Below, in pieces: positions 1-8,270 of a stretch of 64,000 bases of DNA (position 1 is its first letter; each line of letters opens with the position of its first letter). Below the pieces are notes generated by a model, which was not told the origin of the DNA, made no database searches, and saw only the letters and a program-made list of their open reading frames with translations. This DNA is from Ruminiclostridium cellobioparum subsp. termitidis CT1112. GTDB lineage: Bacteria > Bacillota > Clostridia > Acetivibrionales > DSM-1351. A program made the translations under genes and the position numbers. Location of the stretch: positions 1 through 64,000 of the forward strand of contig NZ_AORV01000058.1 of the NCBI RefSeq assembly GCF_000350485.1. The letters are read 5' to 3'.

Positions 1-104
1 TACTGTTCAATCACGATATTCCTCTTACCTAAAGTAATTAATACAGCTATAGAATTTCAAAAATACATAAGTTAATTCGTATAATATTAATAGGGGGTTC
101 AACC

Positions 105-560
105 ATGTTTCAATTGCAATTTTGGATTTTCTTAGTTATCACGGTCTCCTTGGCATTATTATCCACCCGAAAAAAATTTACATTCATTGATTTCCAAATA
201 ATTATAATGATAATTGCAATAACCATGTCACTGGATATGATATTTTGTAAACAACTTAACTTATATCATTATGTAAATGCTGATTACAGAGGCTGGTATA
301 GTTTTTGGGCAAATTTTATTATAGCTCCATCTCTGGGTATTATATTTATAAAATTTGTCCCTAAATCACTTAGAAATATTGTGCTTTATATTTTAATTTG
401 GCCGGTTTTACTCACAGCTCTGGAGCTATTTATTTTAAAACCTGCAAATATAGTAATCTATCGTGGTTGGAGACCTTTCCCATATTCTTTAATAGGTTAC
501 ATTTTATGCTTTATTATAGAGTGTATTTATTTTGAAAGTTTAAAAAAACGGCTAAAGTAA
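105..560 (+). CDS. Multipass membrane protein, CBO0543-like
   Basis: 151 aa, almost entirely hydrophobic, with about five predicted membrane segments separated by short basic loops and a basic C-terminus (ending KKRLK). The central RGWYSFWANF and later YRGWRPFPYS stretches resemble the clostridial CBO0543 family of small integral membrane proteins, which has no known function. The start is the ATG preceded by an AGGGGG ribosome-binding site, and a TATAAT-like box lies about 20 bases further upstream. It is a single gene followed by a terminator, next to an integrase remnant and a toxin-antitoxin pair, so it belongs to an accessory region. The family assignment is from memory and moderate; that it is a membrane protein is clear. 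Confidence 0.7.
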   Translation: MFQLQFWIFLVITVSLALLSTRKKFTFIDFQIIIMIIAITMSLDMIFCKQLNLYHYVNADYRGWYSFWANFIIAPSLGIIFIKFVPKSLRNIVLYILIWPVLLTALELFILKPANIVIYRGWRPFPYSLIGYILCFIIECIYFESLKKRLK

Positions 561-582
561 TTTCTATTGCTTTAGTACTTAT

Positions 583-636
583 AAAAAAGCCTCCAAGGGG
601 AGTATATCTTCTTCACTTTGAAGGCTTTTTTATTTT
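583..636 (+). terminator. Rho-independent terminator after the membrane protein
   Basis: An inverted repeat (AAAAAAGCCTCCAA paired with TTTGAAGGCTTTTTT) closes a loop of about 20 bases and is followed by a T-rich run. It sits 23 bases past the stop codon and could act in both directions. Confidence 0.75.
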
Positions 637-692
637 AATTGCTTTCTGTTGACTTCTCACCTGCAACATCAACGGTACCTTTAAATATTGCC

Positions 693-782
693 ATGAGTAT
701 GAATTTGGAGGATGTTGCGGCTATACTCGGCCATGAAAATATCCAAATGCTTCTACTTGTTTATGTTGTTCCATATCATTAA
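693..782 (+). pseudogene. C-terminal remnant of a tyrosine recombinase/integrase
   Basis: A 29-codon open stretch reads MNLEDVAAILGHENIQ and ends VYVVPYH-stop. The pattern hydrophobic-x-LGHxxIQ followed by a Tyr near the end matches the last part of phage/transposon integrases, which carry the catalytic LGH histidine and the nucleophilic tyrosine. Nothing upstream continues the family in any frame, so only the tail of the gene survives. The 350-base gap 561-910 holds the preceding terminator and this remnant and otherwise no recognisable gene. It suggests that a mobile element once integrated here. Confidence 0.5.
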
Positions 783-910
783 ATATCATGTTTTAACGTC
801 TCTATTGGTGTATAAATTGTATATTGGTGTAAACCATGAAAGCTCACTAACATACTAGCTACAAGTATCTGAGGTTTTACTGTTTGATTTACAGGTTACA
901 GTTAATATAG

Positions 911-1225
911 TTACACCTTACTATATTCCATACCCTCTGTCTTCTTCACAATTTTGATTTCTAAACCAACACTATCGATATATTTAATAAAGTTTTTAAG
1001 CGTAGGTGAATTATCTACAGTTTCAATCCGGGAAACCATCTGCTGTGTCAGCCCCGACTTTTTTGCAACATCGCTCTGGGATAAACCCATTTCATTTCTC
1101 ATTTTAACAAGCTGCTTAACAATTTCATATTCACGTTGTGCTTCATCATATGCCTTCTTAAGCTCAGTATCATTTTTTAATCTCTTGTTTATTTCTAATT
1201 TCTCATTAACCTTCTTAAATGACAT
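911..1225 (-). CDS. XRE/HigA-type antitoxin with helix-turn-helix
   Basis: 104 aa. An N-terminal charged helical part (residues 1-40) is followed by a helix-turn-helix of the Cro/C1 type, residues about 43-95 (NEMGLSQSDVAKKSGLTQQM, then VSRIE). The gene lies 23 bases downstream of a RelE/HigB-like toxin gene and is probably co-transcribed with it. The toxin-first order is typical of HigBA systems. Family knowledge: the antitoxin binds and neutralises the toxin and represses the operon through palindromic operators; a fitting palindrome is present upstream of the toxin (1651-1672). Function in this strain is inferred. Confidence 0.8.
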   Translation of the reverse strand: MSFKKVNEKLEINKRLKNDTELKKAYDEAQREYEIVKQLVKMRNEMGLSQSDVAKKSGLTQQMVSRIETVDNSPTLKNFIKYIDSVGLEIKIVKKTEGMEYSKV

Positions 1226-1248
1226 ATCTATTCACCTCTTATCACTCA

Positions 1249-1593
1249 TCAAATAAATCTTTTACCAAGCTCAGCTTCAAGTTCCTTAACTCTTTTTATC
1301 GCCTTATTCAATTCAAACTTTTCTGCTTTATTTTTTTGCTTCTTACAAGCGTGAATTAGATACATATTTTCTCCATCAGCTACAATATACATAATCCTAT
1401 TGTCATAAAACTTGATTTCCCAGAGTCTGCCCTTAAGTTGCCGGGTCTTTAGTACCTCCAGTGCTTCAATACCTTCTTCTTCAAGTTTCCCAAGAATTGT
1501 CAGACCTTCTGCTCTTTCTTTTTTCGGAAGTTCATCAATATATTCAAGTATTAAATCCTTGCCTCCACTTGTTTCATAGTGGTATACATTCAT
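1249..1593 (-). CDS. RelE/HigB-like (Gp49 family) mRNA-interferase toxin
   Basis: About 114 aa with the Gp49/HigB pattern: N-terminal YIDELPKKER, central LKTRQLKGRLWEIKFYDNRI, then MYIVADGENMYLIHACKKQK. These toxins cleave mRNA on the ribosome; the conserved Lys/Arg/Tyr positions of the family are present. The ATG at 1593 is chosen over an ATG 17 codons upstream because AGGAG lies 7 bases before it and the longer start would run into the operator region. It is paired with the downstream XRE antitoxin. Toxin activity is inferred from family membership. Confidence 0.8.
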   Translation of the reverse strand: MNVYHYETSGGKDLILEYIDELPKKERAEGLTILGKLEEEGIEALEVLKTRQLKGRLWEIKFYDNRIMYIVADGENMYLIHACKKQKNKAEKFELNKAIKRVKELEAELGKRFI

Positions 1594-1619
1594 ATTATTT
1601 CTCCTATGTCGAATGTTTA

Positions 1620-1672
1620 TACACCAAATATGATGTATCCACAATTATAGTTTACATCAAATTTGATGTAAA
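1620..1672 (-). promoter_or_regulatory. Two operator-like palindromes upstream of the toxin-antitoxin genes
   Basis: Positions 1651-1672 form a perfect 22-bp palindrome with half-site TTTACATCAAA. A second, imperfect palindrome with the same core (TACA-CAAA/TATGATGTA) lies at 1620-1637. The centres are 33 bp apart, about three helical turns, so bound dimers would lie on the same DNA face. The site just precedes the toxin start, as expected for HigA autoregulation. No binding data are available. Confidence 0.6.
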
Positions 1673-1836
1673 TGCAACGAGTATTTAATATTTAATTATT
1701 TGAGCGTAAACCTGAAGAAAGTAATAAAATCGAAGAACACTTCGTATACTATTTTGATATTTTTTAATCTCATTCGTACTGAATTTTCGACTAACTGACT
1801 TTGATTATCTCAATTGGTGTAAAAATGGTGTAAATA

Positions 1837-1876
1837 AAATCAAAGCTCTCAGGTTAATCCTGAAAGCCTTGATTTT
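1837..1876 (-). terminator. Terminator downstream of tRNA-fMet
   Basis: Read on the minus strand, AAAATCAAGGCTTTCAGG pairs with a CCTGAGAGCTTTGATTTT arm across a TTAA loop, followed by ATTT. It directly follows the CCA end of the tRNA. Confidence 0.7.
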
Positions 1877-1878
1877 CA

Positions 1879-1954
<76 letters not shown>

Positions 1955-2130
1955 ATATATAAATTTTGGCTTTGAGAACACCGTTCCCTTAGCGACAAGG
2001 AATAGTATAGCACAGTGTTTCAGGGAATGCAAGAAGAATTTTTTACCAAAACAAATATTGTCTCGACAATGATATTTCAAATAAGAATGTAGAGATATAA
2101 GTTAAAATGGATACTCTGCTTCGTCAAATA

Positions 2131-2188
2131 AAAGATGCCACGAAATATCAAAGATAACGAAATAATAACAAAGCAACAGATGGCATCT
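2131..2188 (-). terminator. Probable terminator downstream of the SDR gene
   Basis: An 8-bp perfect inverted repeat (AGATGCCA/TGGCATCT) brackets a 40-base loop and is followed on the minus strand by TTTATTTG. The long loop makes this only a moderate terminator call. Confidence 0.45.
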
Positions 2189-2248
2189 ACCAATTGAAGA
2201 AAGACATCTATTGCTTTGTATATATACATATTCAATACTTTAAAACTC

Positions 2249-3016
2249 TTAGATTGCAGTCCATCCACCGTCAACTGCAAGATATTGTCCTGTTGTGTAG
2301 CTTGCCGCATCCGAGGCAAAATAAACAATTGCTCCGTCCAGCTCGCCGTCCCTTCCAGGTCTGCCCATTGGACAATATGCCTGGACGGCCTGCATGAAGC
2401 CTTCGCTTGCCATGACATCACTGGTCATTTCACTTGGGAAATAAGCAGGACCAAGTGTGTTAACCGTAATATTATGTTTAGCCCATTCATTGGCCAATGC
2501 CTTTGTCAGCATGAGCAAAGCACCTTTTGAAGCACAGTACGCGGAAATCGGTGAGCCTGCCATTGCAACAGTTGAATGGATGGAGCCGATATTGATGATT
2601 CTTCCGTATTTCTGCTCAATCATCACTTTGCCCACTTCTCTGGCAACATAATAAACAGCATCGCAGTTGACTGCAAGCGTGGAACGCCATTCGTCATCTG
2701 TCTGGGTATCTGCCGGTATCCCTGTGCCTACGCCGGCATTGTTAACTAATATATCAATTCTGCCGAAGTGAGCTTTAACCTCCGAAACCATTGATGTTAT
2801 TTCATTACTGTTTAACATGTCACATTTTATGGCGATGCAGCGGACATCCATTGCCTCAATTTCCTTCTTTACCTGCTCAAGTCTGTCAAGCCTTCTTGCG
2901 ACAATTGCAATGTCTGCACCCTGGTTTGCCAATGCCTTTGCAAATTGTACTCCGAGACCGGAGGAGGCTCCTGTAACGATAGCTACTTTTCCTTTTAAAT
3001 CAAATAAATTTTTCAT
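2249..3016 (-). CDS. SDR-family oxidoreductase, gluconate 5-dehydrogenase-like
   Basis: 255 aa, classical short-chain dehydrogenase. The N-terminal NAD(P)-binding TGASSGLG lies at about residues 15-22, NNAGVG at about 92, the catalytic Ser (GSIHST) near 146, and the YCASK Tyr-Lys pair near 160. The C-terminus GQYLAVDGGWTAI is typical of the gluconate 5-dehydrogenase/KduD type, which interconverts keto and hydroxy sugar acids. The start ATG is preceded by GGAGGTAAAC. It is monocistronic between a terminator and an AT-rich spacer. The substrate is not certain; many SDRs share these motifs. Confidence 0.75.
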   Translation of the reverse strand: MKNLFDLKGKVAIVTGASSGLGVQFAKALANQGADIAIVARRLDRLEQVKKEIEAMDVRCIAIKCDMLNSNEITSMVSEVKAHFGRIDILVNNAGVGTGIPADTQTDDEWRSTLAVNCDAVYYVAREVGKVMIEQKYGRIINIGSIHSTVAMAGSPISAYCASKGALLMLTKALANEWAKHNITVNTLGPAYFPSEMTSDVMASEGFMQAVQAYCPMGRPGRDGELDGAIVYFASDAASYTTGQYLAVDGGWTAI

Positions 3017-3179
3017 AAGTTTACCTCCAAATCTACTCTTATTATATATACATTTTATATTATTTATTATAGTACTTTGTTATATTTTTGTCAATCTTTT
3101 GTCTATCAATTAATACAGCTCCTATAAGTAAATAATCTTAATTTACATAATGAAATTTTCCCATCCGCGGTGTGAAATA

Positions 3180-3803
3180 TTAGAAATTTTTCATGTAAAA
3201 AACAGCCAATTGGGTTCTATCCCTTAGCTGAAGCTTTTCAAGTATATTTGAGATATAATTCCTGACTGTTCCCTCACCCATGTATAGTTTATCTGCTATT
3301 TCCTTGTTGGATAACCCGTCACATATGCATCTCATAATTTCAAACTCTTTCTGGGTTATACCAACCTCTTCCGGTGTGATAGTCCTGTTATTCTGCACCA
3401 TATCCGACAGCATGGCTGCGATATCCTTGCCGTATACCACATTCCCCCGCTTTATCATCCGCAGGCTGTCAATAATGACCTCAGGGGAGCTGCTCTTAAG
3501 AACATATCCTTCGGCACCGTATTTTATTCCGCTTATAATATACTCAGTATCTTTAAAGGTTGTCAAAAACAGTATTTTTATATTATTAAACTGCTCTTTT
3601 ATAAGTTTAGTTGCCTGTACGCCGTCCATAACAGGCATCCTTATATCCATGAGCACCAGGTCGGGCGATTTCTCAAGACATAACCCAATACAGTCCTGCC
3701 CGTTCGCAGCAGTTCCCACTACCTCCATATCTTTCTCAAGCTCAAGAATCATTTTAAGCCCGTCTCTAATAAGTGCATCATCGTCTGCGATCAATACTTT
3801 CAT
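3180..3803 (-). CDS. NarL/LuxR-family response regulator
   Basis: 207 aa. The receiver domain (residues 1-120) has the acidic pocket ADDD (7-9), phospho-acceptor Asp53 in LVLMDIRMP, and Lys about 103 in YVLKSS. A LuxR-type HTH follows at about 140-205 (GLSNKEIADKLYMGEGTVRN). The start codon overlaps the kinase stop codon by one base (TGATG), so the two are translationally coupled. With the sensor kinase and the three ABC-transporter genes upstream in the same direction, the most likely target is that exporter. This is inference from neighbourhood. Confidence 0.9.
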   Translation of the reverse strand: MKVLIADDDALIRDGLKMILELEKDMEVVGTAANGQDCIGLCLEKSPDLVLMDIRMPVMDGVQATKLIKEQFNNIKILFLTTFKDTEYIISGIKYGAEGYVLKSSSPEVIIDSLRMIKRGNVVYGKDIAAMLSDMVQNNRTITPEEVGITQKEFEIMRCICDGLSNKEIADKLYMGEGTVRNYISNILEKLQLRDRTQLAVFYMKNF

Positions 3804-4882
3804 CAGGCCTCTGCCTCCTTAATATTCGGGAGAGTATAAACAACGGTAAACCCATTACTCCCGTCCACGGAATAAGTCCCTCCAAGATTTTTTATCCGGT
3901 CTCTTATTCCTGCCAGCCCCACACTTTCAATTATTTTATTGCAGCCCTTTCCATTGTCCCTGTACAGACACCTGATATGCTTAATTTTTATTTCTATGTG
4001 AAGTTTTATCTCACTGGCTTCGGAATGCTTGCTTGCGTTTGTAAGAAGCTCTTTTGTCGTCGCCTCCATAACCTTTAAATTGGCAGTTGAAATCTTGTCA
4101 AAATCACCGTTGTGGGAAAAATCAATTTTACAGAAATTAAAATCTTTTATAATCTCATGAATGCTTTCAATTCCAATAGCCCGGCTGCTTTTAATATTGT
4201 AAACGGTATTTCTTGTTGTCTCAAGAGCATCTACAAGTTTTTCCGCACAAAGCTTCAGTATTCCCTCTACCTTGCGGCTGTCACTTAGAACTATTCTTTC
4301 AGCGGCTCTTAATTGAAAAAGCACGCCGGCAATGCTGTGCCCCACATTGTCATGGATTTCTTTCGCTATTCTGTCCCTCTCCCTGATTTCTGCAGTCCGT
4401 TCAATTTCGTTTTGAAGTGTGACCAGCTCCGACTTTGTTTTCTCAAGCTGGTATCTCAGGGCTCTTTCATTATCCAGAAGTGCCAGGTGCGTCTTTTCCT
4501 TATCGTCGCTTTTCCTTAAGGTATAACCCCACAAAACGCCTGCTGCAAGGTGAAAGCTAAACTGAACAACTCCCATTCTGTTTAATAGTATAAATGCAAT
4601 AAAAGCAGCTATTCCCAGCATATAATATCTTTTAAAATATGCGAGATCCACAAATACTATTCCCAGCAATAAAAGCAGATAGTGATTATTATAAGAGAGT
4701 GCGACGATTACCGCCCCATAGATGCACGAATACAATTCCCTGTCCAGATACTTTTCCTTTATTGCAAAAAGGCACAAAGCTGTCAAAATAAACCCTGTGC
4801 TTGTCGGATCATTGATTTCGGTGTTTTTTACCACCTCAACAGCAGTCCATACAAATAAAAGAATCCCGTAAACGTATTTCAT
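3803..4882 (-). CDS. Membrane sensor histidine kinase, NarX/DesK type (HisKA_3)
   Basis: About 359 aa. The N-terminal half has five or six hydrophobic segments and no extracellular domain, followed by a coiled linker (residues about 135-170). The dimerisation/phospho-acceptor motif RDRIAKEIHDNVGHSIAG (His within EIHDNVGH) and a HATPase with DNGKG and GLAGIRDR complete it. It phosphorylates the adjacent NarL-type regulator. ATG 4882 follows a GGCGG motif; an ATG four codons earlier (4894) is equally possible. Membrane-intrinsic sensors of this sort often respond to membrane stress or antimicrobial compounds, which would fit the adjacent exporter. The ligand is unknown. Confidence 0.9.
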   Translation of the reverse strand: MKYVYGILLFVWTAVEVVKNTEINDPTSTGFILTALCLFAIKEKYLDRELYSCIYGAVIVALSYNNHYLLLLLGIVFVDLAYFKRYYMLGIAAFIAFILLNRMGVVQFSFHLAAGVLWGYTLRKSDDKEKTHLALLDNERALRYQLEKTKSELVTLQNEIERTAEIRERDRIAKEIHDNVGHSIAGVLFQLRAAERIVLSDSRKVEGILKLCAEKLVDALETTRNTVYNIKSSRAIGIESIHEIIKDFNFCKIDFSHNGDFDKISTANLKVMEATTKELLTNASKHSEASEIKLHIEIKIKHIRCLYRDNGKGCNKIIESVGLAGIRDRIKNLGGTYSVDGSNGFTVVYTLPNIKEAEA

Positions 4883-4948
4883 AAAAACCGCCATTCTTTA
4901 GAATTCAGCGTATACAAGCAGTTTAAATACATTTTTATAGTAATATAA

Positions 4949-6052
4949 TTACTTAGAAATATCAACTTTTTTTGCCAGTCCGGCAATAAGAAATATTGCA
5001 GCAAACAGCAGCAGTATCCCATAATTCGTAATCAGGCCATTGACTGTGAGCGTCCCGTCCAGAGCAGCATCTACCGTTCTCATGACCCATGACACCGGAA
5101 TGAATCTTCCGACCTTGTTTATTGTATCAGGCATCATATCAAACCTCCAGTAGCATCCCCCCAGCATTATCAAAGGCGTTGTGACAACTGCGATCACAAC
5201 ATATGCCTGAAGTGGCTTTTTCAGAACGGAAATTACAAATAACCCCATAGTGATGCAAACAAACGAAAATATAATGAACAACCCTATAACAGCCAGGGGC
5301 ATACTTCCCATATACATTTTGAAAATCAGTACAAGTGCCGAGATAATTGCCATGGCTTGTATTAATGCTGTCGTGAAAAATGCCGCCAGATTTTCGGCCA
5401 TATATCTCTTAATACTGACAGGGCAATAAAAAGTTCTGTAAAAAGTGCCGTTCGCTTTATCCTCCAGGATGAGCCCCGTAGTTATAACAGTCATATACAT
5501 CATGAATTGAATTAAAAATCCGAAACCTGCTCTGGTCTTTTCTGTTTTATTTAAAATATCGAGATTTGTGGTGACGGTAAGTTTGGATTCACCGTAATTG
5601 CTCAAAGCATTCTCAAATCTGTGTTTATTGTAGCTTGAAGCATTTGCAATTAATTTATAATTTTCTATTTCGGTATTGATTGAATTTTTAATAAAATATA
5701 ATTTTTGTCTGTCTTCCACGTAATATTCCCTGAGCTTGGGATCAATGCCGTTCAAAAAGTCCTCTTCAAAGCCCGGATCTATAATTATTGAATAGTCTAC
5801 CATATAACTTGCAGTCATATCATATATCTGATCTTCGTTCAATTTCAAAAGCTTGATACCGCCGGTATTTTCAAGCAGACGATATACAGCTTTGGAAGCA
5901 GCTGTTCCGTCATTGTCAACTATACCCACAGTAGCCGCCCTGTGGTCATTTAATGTAAACATAACTATAAAAATAAGCGGGCATAAAATCATAAGTGTAA
6001 ATCTGATTTTATTTTTAAATATTCTTTTGAGCGATGTGCTATATATTATCAT
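4949..6052 (-). CDS. ABC-2 type transporter permease (second subunit)
   Basis: 367 aa with the ABC-2/YhgE-like layout: one N-terminal membrane helix (residues about 20-35), a large extracytoplasmic domain (about 40-180), then five or six helices in the C-terminal half (for example around residues 180, 225, 260, 290 and 345). It overlaps the upstream permease gene by 14 bases. With its partner and the ATPase upstream it forms an exporter of the ABC-2 class, whose members export lipids, antibiotics or polysaccharides. The start is the ATG at 6052. The substrate is not predictable from sequence. Confidence 0.85.
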   Translation of the reverse strand: MIIYSTSLKRIFKNKIRFTLMILCPLIFIVMFTLNDHRAATVGIVDNDGTAASKAVYRLLENTGGIKLLKLNEDQIYDMTASYMVDYSIIIDPGFEEDFLNGIDPKLREYYVEDRQKLYFIKNSINTEIENYKLIANASSYNKHRFENALSNYGESKLTVTTNLDILNKTEKTRAGFGFLIQFMMYMTVITTGLILEDKANGTFYRTFYCPVSIKRYMAENLAAFFTTALIQAMAIISALVLIFKMYMGSMPLAVIGLFIIFSFVCITMGLFVISVLKKPLQAYVVIAVVTTPLIMLGGCYWRFDMMPDTINKVGRFIPVSWVMRTVDAALDGTLTVNGLITNYGILLLFAAIFLIAGLAKKVDISK

Positions 6053-7172
6053 AGTTGACCCTCCTGAGCTTTAGGAATGCTGCCGCATATACTGCTGCTG
6101 TAATGGCAAGCAGTCCTGCTGCCGACCTCAGCAGTACCCTGTCCGGATAATTGTACAGAATACCGAATATAAAAACCTTTGCATAATAAATGGGATTTAA
6201 GATATTAAGGCTTTGCAGCGCAGTAGCCGGCGTAATACCTCCTCCGGCATTTGACATTACCACTGTTAAGAGCAAGGCAAGCCCCATCGCCGACGCTAAG
6301 CTGTTAATAAACAAGTGGAGCATTACCCCCATCCCTATACAGAGGAAGGAAAATATCAAAAGAGCCACCCCTATTAAAGCAATATTTCCATCCCAGTTTG
6401 CGCCGTACACAAATTTTGTAAATACAACGGTAACAATGCAGGACAAGAACAGGAACATGCTGGAGCCCAGTATTTTACCGCATATAATTGTCCACTGTGA
6501 GGTGGGCAGCGAATACAGTCTTATCTGGATATTTGATTCCGGGTTTTTACTCACAATAAATATTCCAAGGATGGCACCTTCGGACACAACCATCAAAAGT
6601 GTTAAAACCGAGTAATAATCAATTGCCCTTGGCAATTTTGCAGCAGCCGGTACAATTCTTTCAAAATAATTCGGGTTACCGCTGTGATCTTCTAACTTTA
6701 TCCTATCCCCCGATATCCCTGATGCCACTGCAATTGCATTACTCTTTGATATATATGAATTTAGTACTGTTTGCACAAGCTCAATGTTTTTTTGCCCCTC
6801 AAGCCTGATTGCCGCTGGCTTTCCGTTCATTATGGCTTTTGTGCTGTTTTCCTCAACAACAAAATAATTATCAATCTTTCCGGTTTTCATAGCACTGATT
6901 GCATCTATTTCATTTACATAACTTACAGCATGAATAATTTTTTTAATTTCATCTGTTTCAAGCATTTGTTCCAGACCTTTGCCCACCTGACCTTTATCAA
7001 GGATTATATAACCTGTTTTAACTTTTTCCTTGAAATCCTCAGTAAGCTTGTTATCAAATGCCGTTCCCAGCAATACGATAATACTGATGGGAAAGACTAT
7101 CAGCGCTATCAGTATCCTTATATCCCTTATTTGTTTTAAGAATTCATAATATGCCGACCATAATATTTTCAT
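6039..7172 (-). CDS. ABC-2 type transporter permease (first subunit)
   Basis: 377 aa with the same topology as the following permease: one helix at about 20-40, an extracytoplasmic domain to about 200, and six helices at about 205-370. The two permeases probably form a heterodimer. It starts 12 bases after the ATPase stop, with GGAGGAGC in front of ATG 7172. The order ATPase, permease, permease, kinase, regulator is typical of self-regulated clostridial exporters. Confidence 0.85.
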   Translation of the reverse strand: MKILWSAYYEFLKQIRDIRILIALIVFPISIIVLLGTAFDNKLTEDFKEKVKTGYIILDKGQVGKGLEQMLETDEIKKIIHAVSYVNEIDAISAMKTGKIDNYFVVEENSTKAIMNGKPAAIRLEGQKNIELVQTVLNSYISKSNAIAVASGISGDRIKLEDHSGNPNYFERIVPAAAKLPRAIDYYSVLTLLMVVSEGAILGIFIVSKNPESNIQIRLYSLPTSQWTIICGKILGSSMFLFLSCIVTVVFTKFVYGANWDGNIALIGVALLIFSFLCIGMGVMLHLFINSLASAMGLALLLTVVMSNAGGGITPATALQSLNILNPIYYAKVFIFGILYNYPDRVLLRSAAGLLAITAAVYAAAFLKLRRVNYDNI

Positions 7173-7184
7173 TGGATGCTCCTC

Positions 7185-8114
7185 CTAATCCCGCAGCTTT
7201 TTGCCGGTAAGTCCGAGGAATACATCTTCAAGTGAAGCATCCTCCATATTTATTTTTGTGATGATTCCTCCATTTTCAACGATGGAATTTATTATTCTTG
7301 CCAGGCTGCTGCTCTTGTCCAGAATAACCTTCATCCGGCCTTCCTGGAGCAGACATTCCTTTACACCATAGACAGCCTTAACAGCTTCGGTGATGGAATG
7401 GCTGTAATTCTTCAGCACAATATCAATAATCTGTTCATCCTGTATGTATTCTTTCAATTCTTCTATGGTGCCTTGTGCAATTAGTCTTCCGTTATCAATT
7501 ATCACAACCCTTGAGCAAAGAGCCTCTACTTCCTCCATATAGTGGGAGGTGTATATAACTGTCGAGCCCATTTCGTTCAATTTTACTACGGAATCCAATA
7601 TATGATTTCTGGATTGGGGATCAATCCCCACGGTGGGCTCATCCATTATTATCAGCTTTGGCCTGTGCACTATGGAGCATGCAATATTAAGTCTCCTCTG
7701 CATTCCGCCCGAAAATTTCTTCGGATACTCATTTTTTCTCTCCCACAAGCCTGTAAAATCCAATGCCTGCCTGATGCTGTCCTTGAGTTCCCGGCCCTTC
7801 AGTCCGTAGAGTCTTCCGAAATACTCCACATTTTCATAAGCTTTAAACTCATTATAAATAGCAAGGTTCTGAGGAACCACACCTATATTTTTCTTGACAT
7901 AATAATTGTTCTGGGACATAACCTGATCAAAAATTTTTATTTCGCCTGAGTTGATTCCTGTTATACCTATTATTGAATTAATAAGTGTGGTTTTTCCGGC
8001 CCCGTTTGGTCCCAACAAACCCAGGATCTCCCCTTCCCGGACATTCATACTCATATTGTCCACGGCGATCCGGTCTCCGTATCTTTTTATAACATCCTTT
8101 ATCTCGACTATCAT
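7185..8114 (-). CDS. ABC transporter ATPase of an ABC-2 exporter
   Basis: 309 aa. The Walker A motif is GPNGAGKT (near residue 38), Q-loop VVPQNL, signature FSGGMQRRL, and Walker B LIIMDEPTVGID followed by the switch-region TSHYMEE. The C-terminal 80 residues form the extra domain common in DrrA/CcmA-like exporters. The ATG at 8114 has AGGGG seven bases upstream and opens MIVEIKDVIKRYG, the normal family start; the frame extends 25 codons further but without a good ribosome-binding site. It energises the two downstream permeases. The substrate is unknown; antibiotic or lipid export is the usual role. Confidence 0.9.
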   Translation of the reverse strand: MIVEIKDVIKRYGDRIAVDNMSMNVREGEILGLLGPNGAGKTTLINSIIGITGINSGEIKIFDQVMSQNNYYVKKNIGVVPQNLAIYNEFKAYENVEYFGRLYGLKGRELKDSIRQALDFTGLWERKNEYPKKFSGGMQRRLNIACSIVHRPKLIIMDEPTVGIDPQSRNHILDSVVKLNEMGSTVIYTSHYMEEVEALCSRVVIIDNGRLIAQGTIEELKEYIQDEQIIDIVLKNYSHSITEAVKAVYGVKECLLQEGRMKVILDKSSSLARIINSIVENGGIITKINMEDASLEDVFLGLTGKKLRD

Positions 8115-8214
8115 ATATTTATCCCCTCTCAATTGTGATGAACAGTGGAACCATATGCCAATATCCAAATTGATGGTATAAGTATACACTTTATCAGACA
8201 GTATTTTTAGTGAT

Positions 8215-8256
8215 AAAAAGACCGATATAAAATGACAATTGTCACTTTATACCGGT
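8215..8256 (-). terminator. Terminator after the MalY-like gene
   Basis: A 36-bp near-perfect palindrome (ACCGGTATAAAGTGACAATT reading into its complement) is followed on the minus strand by CTTTTT. It lies 15 bases past the stop codon. Confidence 0.85.
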
Positions 8257-8270
8257 ACATTTATCCGCTG

